Positions 28,401 to 37,097 of a stretch of DNA of 64,000 nt are shown one piece after another. How positions within the stretch are numbered: the stretch's first letter is position 1; each line of letters starts with the position of its first letter. The notes beneath the pieces were generated by a model. The model saw only the letters and a list, made by a program, of their open reading frames with translations. It was not told the DNA's origin and did no database searches. Made by a program: the position numbers and the translations under genes. The DNA is from Enterococcus caccae ATCC BAA-1240 (lineage in GTDB: Bacteria; Bacillota; Bacilli; Lactobacillales; Enterococcaceae), in the NCBI RefSeq assembly GCF_000407145.1, contig NZ_KE136472.1:310001-374000 (forward strand), read 5' to 3'.

Positions 28401-28597
28401 TAACTGGTAAAACGCCAAATGTACCAGAATCACCGGAACAACCGACAACGCCGACTTCTCCTAATATGCCAGGAAAATTGCCACAGACTTCTGGTGCTTT
28501 AGGAAATAAAGCTATTTTAGTCACGTTCGTAGGTGTATTTATTGCAAGTATTGCAGCAATTGCATATACAAAGAAAAAGAAAGGTATCAAAAAATAA
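25424..28597 (+). pseudogene. Cell-wall-anchored thioester/Cna-B adhesin, interrupted by one in-frame TGA
   Basis: Over 1,057 codons the frame is open except for TGA at 26,339-26,341 (codon 306), where relatives would have Gly between VPVP and TKFEV. The signal peptide is residues 1-37. A thioester domain follows, with Cys93 in VFCIEPG and Gln143 in TQAVIW. Then come SpaA/Cna-B-like isopeptide domains (QKVDKESG, GQIILDKSG, ATLTKEDAETG), two VaFE-type repeats (TLATVDGEKTFTP, TLFITKDNQKEFNP), and the sortase signal LPQTS with a membrane helix and basic tail. Such proteins bind host surfaces covalently. As written, only a secreted 305-residue thioester fragment would be made unless the stop is misread. 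Confidence 0.85.
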
Positions 28598-30376
28598 ATA
28601 GTTGAAGAGCTTGGGACATAAGTCCCAAGAACCATAAAATAGAAGACTGAAAATCGTAAAAAGGATTTTCGGTCTTCTATTTTTTAAATTATTGGAAGAA
28701 TCCTTCTTATTTTCTAGCGTACTTAGCTTATATTTCCTTAAATTTACTGCCATTAGCGCGAACCCAATTTCATTGTGTGTCTGTTGTTTTCCTCGGACAG
28801 AGAAACGAGTGAACCCTAAACAAGCCTTCAGATGTCCGAAAGCGGGTTCGACGTCAATTTTTCGTTGGCGATAGAGTTTACCTGTTTCTTCTTCTGAAAG
28901 CAGCTGTTGAATCGTTGCTTTAAAGTATTCCCAGTTCATGTTCTTTTGAATCTCACGATTCTTGTCACTCTTCGCTTTTGTACATTGGCTTCGAAGAGGA
29001 CAATTCGAGCAGTCTTCACATTCATAGCGTTTTAAATATCGTTTAAATCCATATTTATCTGTACGAATAGAGTAATTTCGGAAATTCATTTTCCGTTCGT
29101 TTGGACAAAGAAACGTATCCTCTAATTCTTGGTACGGCCAGTTTGCGGGAAGGAATGGGTTTTGTTTAAATTTTTTCTTTTGTTCTTTATAATACATGGC
29201 ATAAGTGATAAGCGGTGTTCGCTCATGATCTTCTAAAACAGCTTGATAATTTTCTTCTCCTCCGTATCCAGCATCTGCGACAATATAGGCTGGCAGTTCA
29301 AAGAAACGCTCCTTCAAAGTGGTTAAAAAAGGGCGCAGTGTCCGTGTATCTGTTGGATTTGAGAAAAGATCGTAGCCTAAAATGTACTGACTGTTTGTGG
29401 CAATTTGAAGATTATAGCCTGCTTTCAACTGACCATTTTTCATGTGATCGTCTTTCATGCGCATAAAAGTGGCATCTGGATCTGTTCTAGAATAGCTGTT
29501 TCGTTGCCCTAGAATCTGTCTATGTTTTTGATAGGCAAGTTTTCTTTCTTTGAAGTCATGAAATAGTTTTCTGATTTTTTTCGGGACTTTCCGCTTCGAG
29601 CGTATTGATTTTCGAGTCGTGCCATCCTCTTCTTGTTCGATTTTTTCTGTAAACTTTTCGACAACCTGAGCGAGGTGTTCTTCAATCTGACCTAATTCAG
29701 TTACGGATAATTCGTTTGCGGACTCTCGCTTAATTTCAGGAATAATGGTATTTTTCACTAGTTCATCATAAAGAACGTTTGATTTTTCAGTAAGCTTTTC
29801 ATCAAAGTTATCAATGGATTTTCTCCAAACAAAGGTATATTTATTTGCGTTGGCTTCAATCTTTGTGCCATCGATAAAAATGGCTTCTTCATCTATTAAT
29901 TGTTCCGTGACCAATTGGCTACGGAACTGGACGAAGCACTCCCGAAGGAGGGCATTCACCAACGGGTTAACCCGAAAACGATTGATGGTTCGATAGCTAG
30001 GTTGATAACTTTGAGTGAGCCACATCATCCGAATACTGTCTTTCGTCAACGCTTCAATTTTACGACCAGAAAACACGGATTGTGTATAGGCACATAAAAT
30101 CATCTTCATCATCATTTTCGGATGATAGGAAGAAGGACCCATTTGATGGTGAAAAGGAAGAAAACGTTCCTAAGGAATACTTTCAACTAATTGATCAATG
30201 GCAAACGCAATATCATTTTTTTCTAACTGAAAACTAAAATCTAGAGGAAGAACAACTTGATTTGTGGTATAATTTTTAAACATAAGAACACCTCGCTGAC
30301 TTATTTGTTTAGTCACTTTTATTTTAGCAAAGGTGTTCTTATTTTTGTACAAAAAAATAATCCAGATGCCAATCAA
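28517..30376 (-). pseudogene. IS1182-family transposase with a premature TAG
   Basis: The start (30,376) is preceded by GAGGTGTTCTTATG. The first 68 codons end LVESIP, then TAG at 30,172-30,170, and the same frame continues ERFLPFHHQMGPSSYHP for over 500 codons, so one nonsense change splits the gene. The C-terminal part has IFIDGTKIEANANKYTFVW, RMKDDHMKNGQLKAGYNLQ and YVADAGYGGEENY, all IS1182 DDE-domain landmarks, and a CEDCSNCPLRSQC zinc-like motif. The frame then runs out of the element through its terminal repeat and stops at 28,517 inside the adhesin gene, so the native stop also appears lost. Confidence 0.85.
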
Positions 30377-30422
30377 ATTGACTGGTATCTGGATTTTTCG
30401 TTAGGACTTATGTCCCAAGCTC
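28607..30422 (-). mobile_element. IS1182-family insertion sequence (element A)
   Basis: The left end GAGCTTGGGACATAAGTCCC (28,607) and right end AGGACTTATGTCCCAAGCTC (to 30,422) are 19/20 inverted repeats enclosing 1.8 kb with one leftward transposase. Each end also contains a small palindrome (GGGACATAAGTCCC). It inserted a few bases after the adhesin gene. Confidence 0.85.
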
Positions 30423-30437
30423 ATTTTATTTTTGTTT

Positions 30438-31807
30438 TTACTCAAAAATAGCGAAAAAAAAGAAAGGCTTTCTGCCTTTATCTAACCATGTTGCTAATTT
30501 TTTTAAATTTATGGCAGCAAACGTAAGCATCGTGTGTACGGCAACTTTTTCTAAGGAGCGATAGTTCGTCCACCGTAACCCATGCTTTTCTTTCGCATCT
30601 GCAAAGACACGTTCAATTGTTTCTTTCCGCCGTTTATAAATCTGACGATTGATCTCTGTGTGACGTAAGTGTTCTACTTGATCAAGATAGTCTTGCCAAA
30701 TATGTCGAGTGACCACTTTTTGACATGATTTACTTATGGTACATTGAGGACGTAAGGGACAATCCTGACAAATGGAAGGCGTCGATTTGTATTCACGAGA
30801 ACCTTTTCGATTAATGGTAGAGAAATGTAAAGGTTGGTTTTGAGGGCATAAGTAACAATCAAAAAATTCGTCATAGACAAACTCATTTTTTCGAAACAAC
30901 TGTTTCTCTCCTCGAGGTCGAGTATAAGGTAAGACCGGACGTAAGTGATTGGTGAACAAGTAGCGAGCAATGGCTGGGGGTTTATAGGCAGCATCTGCAG
31001 CAACAGTTTGACTGTTAACGCTTCGCGTATCTTATCTAAGAGAGGGAGCACTACTTGGCTATCATGTATATTTCCAGGAGTGACGATTGTTCCAAGAATG
31101 ACCCCATACTCGTCGCACACGGTGTGTGCGGAGTAAGCAAATTGCTTTTCACGTTCTCCTTTGACATAATAGCCACTTTCAGGATCAGATAGACTGATTT
31201 TTCTTTCCTTCAACTCCCTTTCAATGCTCCATCAAAAAGGGGATTTCCTTTCTTTGATTCGTTGTTCATTGATTTCTTTCTCTAATTCTTTTTGATAAGC
31301 TTTTGCTTCAATATGTGTCAATATTTTATTGAATTTGTGTTTATTCGCATTGGCTTTGATGTGCGTAGAATCCATATACAAATGTTCTTCAGTCACGAAT
31401 CCTGCTTTAACCGCTTGTTCTAAAATATACGCAAAAATCTCTTCAAACAGGGTGGTTTCTCTAAAACATCGGGCATAGTTTTTTCCAAACGTCGAGAAAT
31501 GAGGGATTTTTTCTGTGAAGTCAAAGCCTAAGAACCAACGATAAGCAAGATCGGTATCTATTTCTTTGATGGTTTGTCGCATGGAACGAATCCCAAATAA
31601 GTATTGAATAAAGACTAATTTGACAAGAATGACTGGGTCGATACTTGGACGTCCAAGTGTCGAATAGGTGGATTCAACAATCGGATAGATAAACTCAAAC
31701 GAAATCGCCTGATCAATTTTTCGTACCAAATGATCTTGTGGCACTAAATCATCGACAGTGACCATGGCAAATTGATTTCTGCTATCGATTGAATGTTTGG
31801 ACATCAT
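30438..31807 (-). pseudogene. IS1182-family transposase remnant (element B), frameshifted twice
   Basis: A different IS1182-type transposase in three frames. The N-terminal 191 codons (start 31,807) read SKHSIDSRNQFAMVTVDDL to KERKSPF and stop near 31,232. A middle block (ISLSDPESGYYVKGEREKQF) lies in a second frame to about 31,015. The C-terminal block (RPVLPYTRPRGEKQLFRKN to WLDKGRKPFFF) lies in a third. Joined, they give a roughly 450-residue DDE transposase with the metal Asp in YMDSTHIKANANKH. The element abuts element A; I could not fix its terminal repeats with certainty. Confidence 0.82.
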
Positions 31808-32008
31808 AAAAGTTCTCTCCTTTAAATCCGTTTACACTGTTATTATAAAAGAAAAGACTGTAGATTTCATCCATTTTTTAGACAAAGTCCAATAAGTGGA
31901 TGCTCTCTACAGCCTAGATTGATTAAAACAAATCATATTTAAAACGGTAACTATCAACATTTTTCTCAGTTCAATAATTCTGTGTTTGCATTATTTTTTT
32001 AATTACCA

Positions 32009-32815
32009 TTAATATAATTGAAGTGAACCATTTTTTTTGTTGTTTTTCTCTGCAAAATATAAAATTAATTGCGTTAATAAAACTAATACAACCAAGGACA
32101 GTATAAATAAGAGAATCATCGTTATTTGTATTTTTTGATCTAAAAATATAGCGCGAACAATATACAAACAATATGTTGCTGGAAAGAATGAAGAAATAAA
32201 TCTTCCCCATAAAGGAAAAGCTTGAACTGGCATCTTCGTTCCAGAAAATAAATTCATTGGCTCGTCAAAAATACTAAATAAATAATTAGCATCTCTACTT
32301 ATCAAAAATAACGAATTCATAAAACCACCCCAAATAGTTGATGAAATAAGAATCACAAAAAAAGATAGAAAACTGAGTAACAGAACTTTTATTGAAATAC
32401 TGCTAGATAATAATATTAGTAGTAATGAAAAAGAGCCGAACATCCAAACATTTGTTAAAAGCCCCCCTAATGCTCTACCATACATGAGTACAGTACGATT
32501 AACAGGTGCTAAGAATGTTGTCTCTATTGTTCCATTTTGTCTTTCAAGTATTAAGAAGAATGCACTTTGAACCATAGACCAAAAACAGTTGAAAACCAAC
32601 GCACCTGTTATTAAAAAAATAATAAACTCTTTGTTGGAGTGAATATTAAAATTTTTTAAACTAGAAACATCAAAAGATTGATATGTGAAATAGGTATGGA
32701 AAAAAGTAATTATTGGCCAAATTAGTAAAGACATAAAAGTTGATAGAGAATTATGATAATTACGATATTGCTTTTTCACTTCCCCAATACACATGATTAT
32801 ACTACTTTTAATCAT
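32009..32815 (-). CDS. ABC-2 type permease (exporter subunit 2)
   Basis: A 268-residue permease with about six hydrophobic segments, including FIIFLITGALVFNCFWSMVQS and SLLLILLSSSISIKVLLLSFL. The short FLAPVNRTVLMYGRALGG after NGTIETT is the usual coupling turn of drug/polysaccharide ABC-2 exporters. The ATG at 32,815 has GGGGGGGAA before it and overlaps the end of the ATPase gene by eight bases. With the other permease and ATPase it would form a heteromeric exporter. It is the last gene of the leftward operon and is followed by an IS remnant. Confidence 0.85.
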   Translation of the reverse strand: MIKSSIIMCIGEVKKQYRNYHNSLSTFMSLLIWPIITFFHTYFTYQSFDVSSLKNFNIHSNKEFIIFLITGALVFNCFWSMVQSAFFLILERQNGTIETTFLAPVNRTVLMYGRALGGLLTNVWMFGSFSLLLILLSSSISIKVLLLSFLSFFVILISSTIWGGFMNSLFLISRDANYLFSIFDEPMNLFSGTKMPVQAFPLWGRFISSFFPATYCLYIVRAIFLDQKIQITMILLFILSLVVLVLLTQLILYFAEKNNKKNGSLQLY

Positions 32816-33791
32816 TTGTTCCCCCCCAAGTAGATAGTAATGCATCTTCTAAAGTTGGTTCAATAACATCAATTGATAAGATGGAAGTTTTTTCATCAGC
32901 AGTAGCAATTTGAATAAGTTCTTTTAAAATACTGTTAGATGATAGAATTTCAAATGTATTTTGTTTTTTTGTAGATGTAATTGATAGATAAGATGTAATA
33001 TTTTTAAGACTCTCTAAAAAAGAATTTGAGTATATTTCAAAAGTAATTATTGTTTTAATAGCAGCATTAAAGTTTTTTTTAATATCTTTAGGGGTACCTT
33101 GCGAGTGTATTTCTCCGTTTTCTAATACATAAACGTAATCACAAAGTTCCTCAATTTCATTCATATAGTGTGAAGTTAAGAGAATTCCTTTATTTTCGCT
33201 TTGTGCCAATTTTTTAATATAATATCTCAACTCTTTAGCAATTAAAACATCTAAACCTAAAGTAGGTTCATCTAAAAATATATATTTTGGATTATTAATC
33301 AGTCCTCTCGCAATTTGTAATCGCTGTTTCATACCTTTAGAATATTTCTCTACAGGAATATTTGCTGCTTGTGTTAAATCTACAATTTCCAAAATATTTG
33401 TGATTCTTTCACGTAAAATATTTGAAGAAAGTCCATATAAATTACCAAAATATTCTAAGTTTTCTGTTGCCGTAAGGCGCCAGTAAAGATTTCTCTCACC
33501 CCCAGAGATTAAATTTATTTTTCTTTTTGCTTCAAAAGGCTTTTGTATTACGTCAATATTGTCTAAGAAGATACGACCTTCAGTTGGTTCTAAAAGCGTA
33601 GCTAGCATTTTGATTGTTGTTGTTTTTCCAGCTCCATTAATACCTAAGAGTCCTATGATTTGCCCTTCTGGAATATCTAGACTAATATTTTTTATTACTT
33701 TTTTTTCTTTTTTTCGAGGAGAAAACAATCCTTTAAATCCTGTATTTTCTTTTTCATAATAATTTTTTGAAACATTTTTCATAGTGATCAT
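32808..33791 (-). CDS. ABC transporter ATPase (exporter)
   Basis: A 327-residue ATPase of the ABC-2 export class. Walker A is GINGAGKTTTIKM near residue 51, the signature YSKGMKQRLQIARGL near 151, Walker B KYIFLDEPTLGLD near 170, switch ILLTSHYMNEIEEL near 205. A basic insertion, SPRKKEKKVIKNISL, lies before the first strand, as in ATPases of antibiotic and polysaccharide exporters. The ATG shares a base with the upstream permease stop (TAATG). It powers the two permeases encoded beside it; export of the product of the divergent biosynthetic operon is the likely job. Confidence 0.9.
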   Translation of the reverse strand: MITMKNVSKNYYEKENTGFKGLFSPRKKEKKVIKNISLDIPEGQIIGLLGINGAGKTTTIKMLATLLEPTEGRIFLDNIDVIQKPFEAKRKINLISGGERNLYWRLTATENLEYFGNLYGLSSNILRERITNILEIVDLTQAANIPVEKYSKGMKQRLQIARGLINNPKYIFLDEPTLGLDVLIAKELRYYIKKLAQSENKGILLTSHYMNEIEELCDYVYVLENGEIHSQGTPKDIKKNFNAAIKTIITFEIYSNSFLESLKNITSYLSITSTKKQNTFEILSSNSILKELIQIATADEKTSILSIDVIEPTLEDALLSTWGGTND

Positions 33792-34600
33792 TAACTATAC
33801 ACGTCCTCAATTAATTTTTTTTCTAAAGAAATAAACCATCTATATCCAATTACAAAATAGCATGTTGATTCAAATAAGATGATAAATAATAACCTAAAAC
33901 TGTCTATTGAAACAAAAGATTCCATAATAAAAGCACGTGAAAAAGTGAGTGCATGTGTTAAAGGAATAATATTACTGAAAAAATTCAACCAATTTGGTAA
34001 AAAATTTATCGGGAATGATACTCCAGTAATCATAGCTAATAACATAAAAAGTGTGTTTTGTGTGATAAAAGTATCTCTTGTAAAAATCATAATACTAGCT
34101 AAAAGAATTGACATCGAGAAACTAACTGTAGAAACAATGATTAAACAAATGATTAATTTTAAGATATCCAGTGGTGTTATCCTTGCACCAAGTAGCATGC
34201 CAAAAATAAATATAGATATAAATTCTATGAAAGTTCTACCGATTTGTTCTAAAAAACATCCTAAAAAATATCCTATTCTTGAAGCTGGTGAAAGTAAAAA
34301 AGTGTCAAGTGTACCTTCTCGAATTTCTGATATAATACTACGACCAACATTCATCAATGTAGCTACAGAAACAGCATATGCACTAAATCCTAATGTTATA
34401 TATAAGACATAGTCAGTTGTATTTGTTTTCAAATCAAACATACTATTTGTTTGCCCGTTAAATACAAAATAAAAAGTAAAGATTGGAAACAATAAACTAA
34501 ATATTGTTCCAATAATTCTTTGAATTATAAAAGAAAGTGGGTACGCTCTCAGAGATGTAATCCTATTTTTTTTATAAGTAGATTTAGCGGTTAAAAACAT
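33791..34600 (-). CDS. ABC-2 type permease (exporter subunit 1)
   Basis: A 269-residue permease with six hydrophobic segments (IIGTIFSLLFPIFTFYFVF, YVLYITLGFSAYAVSVATL, and others) and the coupling turn IISEIREGTLDTFLLSPASRIGYFLG. It is related to the second permease only in architecture. I chose the ATG at 34,600 because TGGAGGAA lies eight bases ahead; a TTG five codons earlier overlaps that site. It is first in the three-gene operon and divergent from the biosynthetic genes with a 153-base gap. Confidence 0.85.
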   Translation of the reverse strand: MFLTAKSTYKKNRITSLRAYPLSFIIQRIIGTIFSLLFPIFTFYFVFNGQTNSMFDLKTNTTDYVLYITLGFSAYAVSVATLMNVGRSIISEIREGTLDTFLLSPASRIGYFLGCFLEQIGRTFIEFISIFIFGMLLGARITPLDILKLIICLIIVSTVSFSMSILLASIMIFTRDTFITQNTLFMLLAMITGVSFPINFLPNWLNFFSNIIPLTHALTFSRAFIMESFVSIDSFRLLFIILFESTCYFVIGYRWFISLEKKLIEDVYS

Positions 34601-34615
34601 TTTGCATTCCTCCAA

Positions 34616-34753
34616 TTATTCAGTGAACCTTTTAGAATAATCTATGTATTAGACCTTCTTCTAAAAGATTCTTTACTTTTTTTATTCGATGTTTTATATT
34701 TAGTATGAATATAATTATATCATAGACTAAAAAAAATTAAAGGAGTTATTAAA
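34616..34753. promoter_or_regulatory. Divergent promoter region between exporter and biosynthetic operons
   Basis: This AT-rich gap must hold the promoters of both operons. Rightward, TATAAT lies at 34,710-34,715, but the best -35 candidate (TTCGAT, 34,685) is weak and badly spaced, as expected for an activated promoter. I see no clear palindrome or riboswitch. No leftward -10 stands out. Confidence 0.5.
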
Positions 34754-36010
34754 GTGAATATTATCTTATATAGATATTCTCCTTGGATATCGAAACTGAA
34801 TTTTTTAAATTATGACAATAGTATTTTATTTGTTCCAATAAAACAAAAAGATGCTTACGAGAAATATGCGATACAGTTTGAACAGTTTCCTAGAATTGAG
34901 TATTTTAAGGAATTTACACTAAAAGAATTTGTGAAAGTAATTGATTATTTAATAAAGGAAGAAGCACTAGTAATCAATTCTATTACAACTCAATGTGAAG
35001 AGGATATTATAGACGCGGGTCTTCTAAATGACTTTTATAAGTCTGAATACTCAGAAGGTTTTATCAACACATGCTTTAGAGATAAATATGTCATGCGGAG
35101 TTTTCTACAAGGAGTTATTGAACAACCTGATTTTCAATTAATCTCAAGTCCTTCGGATATTGAAGACTTTAAAAAACGAAATTCAAATAATGATTATGTT
35201 ATAAAGCACCGTTTAGGATTTGGAACGAAATCTGTAAGAAAAATTTCTTCATCAACTGTAATTGATACAGTTGATTATGTAGATGGTATTTATTCTGGTA
35301 ATTATTTAATTGAAAATTATGTACCTGATACAATGATGGTTTCAAATGATGGTTATGCTATAGGTTCAGAAATAAAGCATTTTTTTGTTCATGATTATGA
35401 TCAGTCAGTTTTAACTGTTGTGGAAAGTACACATGAACACATTGTCAGAACAAGTCATTTATACAAAAAAAATATCAATTTAATAGAAAAGATGAAAGAA
35501 ACTAGTCAAAAAATACTGAAAAGATTTAATGCTCTTTCAGCAATTAATCCATTCCATATTGAATGGTTTATTAATCCAAAACAAGGACAGCTAATTTTAT
35601 GTGAGATTGCTAGGAGATATGGAGGTGCAAGTATTCCATCCTTAGTTTTAAATTCATTTCATGTGGATTTACTAAAAGAATATTGGGAAAATATTTCGCT
35701 TGATAAGGTTGTAGATACACCTATGGAATTAGAGTTGCCATCTATTATATCTGTATCTTATCAAAGAACAGCAGAGGAAGGAATTTTGAAGTCTTTACCA
35801 GAAGATGCATTATTTGAATGGACGAATTTTTACTATAATTTTTTTCAAAAAAATCAAAAAATTACTTATAAAAAAGAGGAACAAATTCCAGTATATTTTA
35901 TTGCGGAATTCTCATGTCAAGATGACAATGATTACCAGCATAAAAAACAGAAAATGAAGCTGTTATCAGACATGTTTATAGTAGAAAAATCAAAAGTATA
36001 TTTTGAGTAA
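34754..36010 (+). CDS. ATP-grasp ligase A of the novel cluster
   Basis: A 418-residue protein with ATP-grasp features: a central nucleotide-binding segment YVIKHRLGFGTKSVRKI near residue 148, YLIENYVPDTMMVSNDGYAIG near 182, and the metal-binding end FHIEWFINPKQGQLILCEIARRYGGASIPS near 275. Such enzymes activate a carboxylate as acyl phosphate and join it to an amine or thiol. The N-terminal 90 residues are unlike known partners. Start GTG is preceded by AAAGGAG. It shares the EIxxRYGGAxIP motif with the 408-residue ATP-grasp protein further down, so the two are paralogues. The substrate is unknown. Confidence 0.75.
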   Translation: MNIILYRYSPWISKLNFLNYDNSILFVPIKQKDAYEKYAIQFEQFPRIEYFKEFTLKEFVKVIDYLIKEEALVINSITTQCEEDIIDAGLLNDFYKSEYSEGFINTCFRDKYVMRSFLQGVIEQPDFQLISSPSDIEDFKKRNSNNDYVIKHRLGFGTKSVRKISSSTVIDTVDYVDGIYSGNYLIENYVPDTMMVSNDGYAIGSEIKHFFVHDYDQSVLTVVESTHEHIVRTSHLYKKNINLIEKMKETSQKILKRFNALSAINPFHIEWFINPKQGQLILCEIARRYGGASIPSLVLNSFHVDLLKEYWENISLDKVVDTPMELELPSIISVSYQRTAEEGILKSLPEDALFEWTNFYYNFFQKNQKITYKKEEQIPVYFIAEFSCQDDNDYQHKKQKMKLLSDMFIVEKSKVYFE

Positions 36011-36039
36011 AGGTAAAATATAAATGGAGTGAAAACGAT

Positions 36040-36558
36040 ATGATTTTAACCGGAAATGAAATTACAAAAGAATTTTATTCAGGAAAAATTAAATTTTCTC
36101 AATTCGACATGGTAAAAATAGGAACAAATTCTTATGATTTATGTTTAGGATCAGAACTGATTTTTTATCAAGATGATATCCTAGATGTAAAAAAAGAAAA
36201 TAAATATAAAATAATAGAAATTCCCGATGAAGGGATTGTTATTCCTAAACATTCATTCTGTTTAGGTTCCAGTTCAATAAAATTAGGTTCAGATTTTTAT
36301 GTCCCAATTATTCATGGTAAATCAACAACTGCACGTATGGGATTGTTTGTCCATATTACTGCTGATTTAATTGATATCGGTTTTTATGGAACTACGACAT
36401 TTCAACTGCATAATTTATTGCCAATTAAATTGTATAAAGGAATGCCTATTGCTCAAGTCTCATTTTGGAAACCTAAAGGAGATATCGTTTTATATGATGG
36501 GAAATATCAAGGTGCTGAAACACCTTTAACATCAAAAGTTTATAAGGATTTTAGGTGA
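36040..36558 (+). CDS. dCTP-deaminase/dUTPase-fold protein lacking the catalytic Glu
   Basis: A 172-residue protein of the trimeric dCTP deaminase family (usual length about 170-195). Matches are ILTGNEITKEFYSGKI at the start, GTNSYDLCLG near residue 28, HGKSTTARMGLFVHITADL near 89, and PIAQVSFW near 138. In Dcd the last core strand reads V/TLEF-N, with the Glu that activates water; here it is TFQLHN with Gln122. Ser and Arg of the GRSSxAR motif remain, so nucleotide binding is plausible but classical deamination is not. It may act with the next protein, possibly in one trimer; this is inference. Confidence 0.75.
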   Translation: MILTGNEITKEFYSGKIKFSQFDMVKIGTNSYDLCLGSELIFYQDDILDVKKENKYKIIEIPDEGIVIPKHSFCLGSSSIKLGSDFYVPIIHGKSTTARMGLFVHITADLIDIGFYGTTTFQLHNLLPIKLYKGMPIAQVSFWKPKGDIVLYDGKYQGAETPLTSKVYKDFR

Positions 36559-36563
36559 TAAAT

Positions 36564-37097
36564 ATGATACTTACAGGGGCAGAAATTATTAAGGAAGTTA
36601 AAGAACAATATATTTTCATCGAACCATTTCATAAAGAAAATGTTAATCCTAATAGTTATAATTATACATTAAATAAAGAGTTAATAAAGATTTATCACGA
36701 TTCAATAACTAATGAAATTCGAGAAGAAAAATTATCATTGACAGAACAAGGATACATCTTAGAACCAGGAATCCTTTATTTAGGTGTAACAAACGAAAAA
36801 ATTGGTAGTAGTAAATATGCTACATCTCTTATAGGCAGAAGTAGCGTAGGTCGATTGGGAATTCATTTGCAAATATCGGCAAATTTAGGACATACAGGAA
36901 CGTATCATAGATGGACGTTAGAGATCAGAGCTGCAAAAAAAATTCGAGTGTATCCGAATATGAAAATCGGACAAGTCTCTTTTTGGTGTAATCAAGGACA
37001 AATTGACTTGTATCAAGGTGTGTATAAAGAATTTAATTCTCCTCATAAAGCAATTGAAGATAAAATATTTAGTGAAAGGTTGAATAAAAATGAGTAA
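36564..37097 (+). CDS. dCTP-deaminase-like protein with catalytic Glu retained
   Basis: A 177-residue second member of the family. It starts MILTGAEIIKEVK, has NPNSYNYTLN near residue 25, IGRSSVGRLGIHLQISANL near 87, and TLEIRAAKK, where Glu120 matches the Dcd catalytic Glu. The following KIGQVSFWCNQGQIDLYQG is like its neighbour's, so the pair arose by duplication. A housekeeping role is unlikely because both lie inside a cargo operon. A nucleotide substrate for a natural product is the simplest reading. I use the ATG at 36,564 with AGGTGATAAAT before it. Confidence 0.75.
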   Translation: MILTGAEIIKEVKEQYIFIEPFHKENVNPNSYNYTLNKELIKIYHDSITNEIREEKLSLTEQGYILEPGILYLGVTNEKIGSSKYATSLIGRSSVGRLGIHLQISANLGHTGTYHRWTLEIRAAKKIRVYPNMKIGQVSFWCNQGQIDLYQGVYKEFNSPHKAIEDKIFSERLNKNE

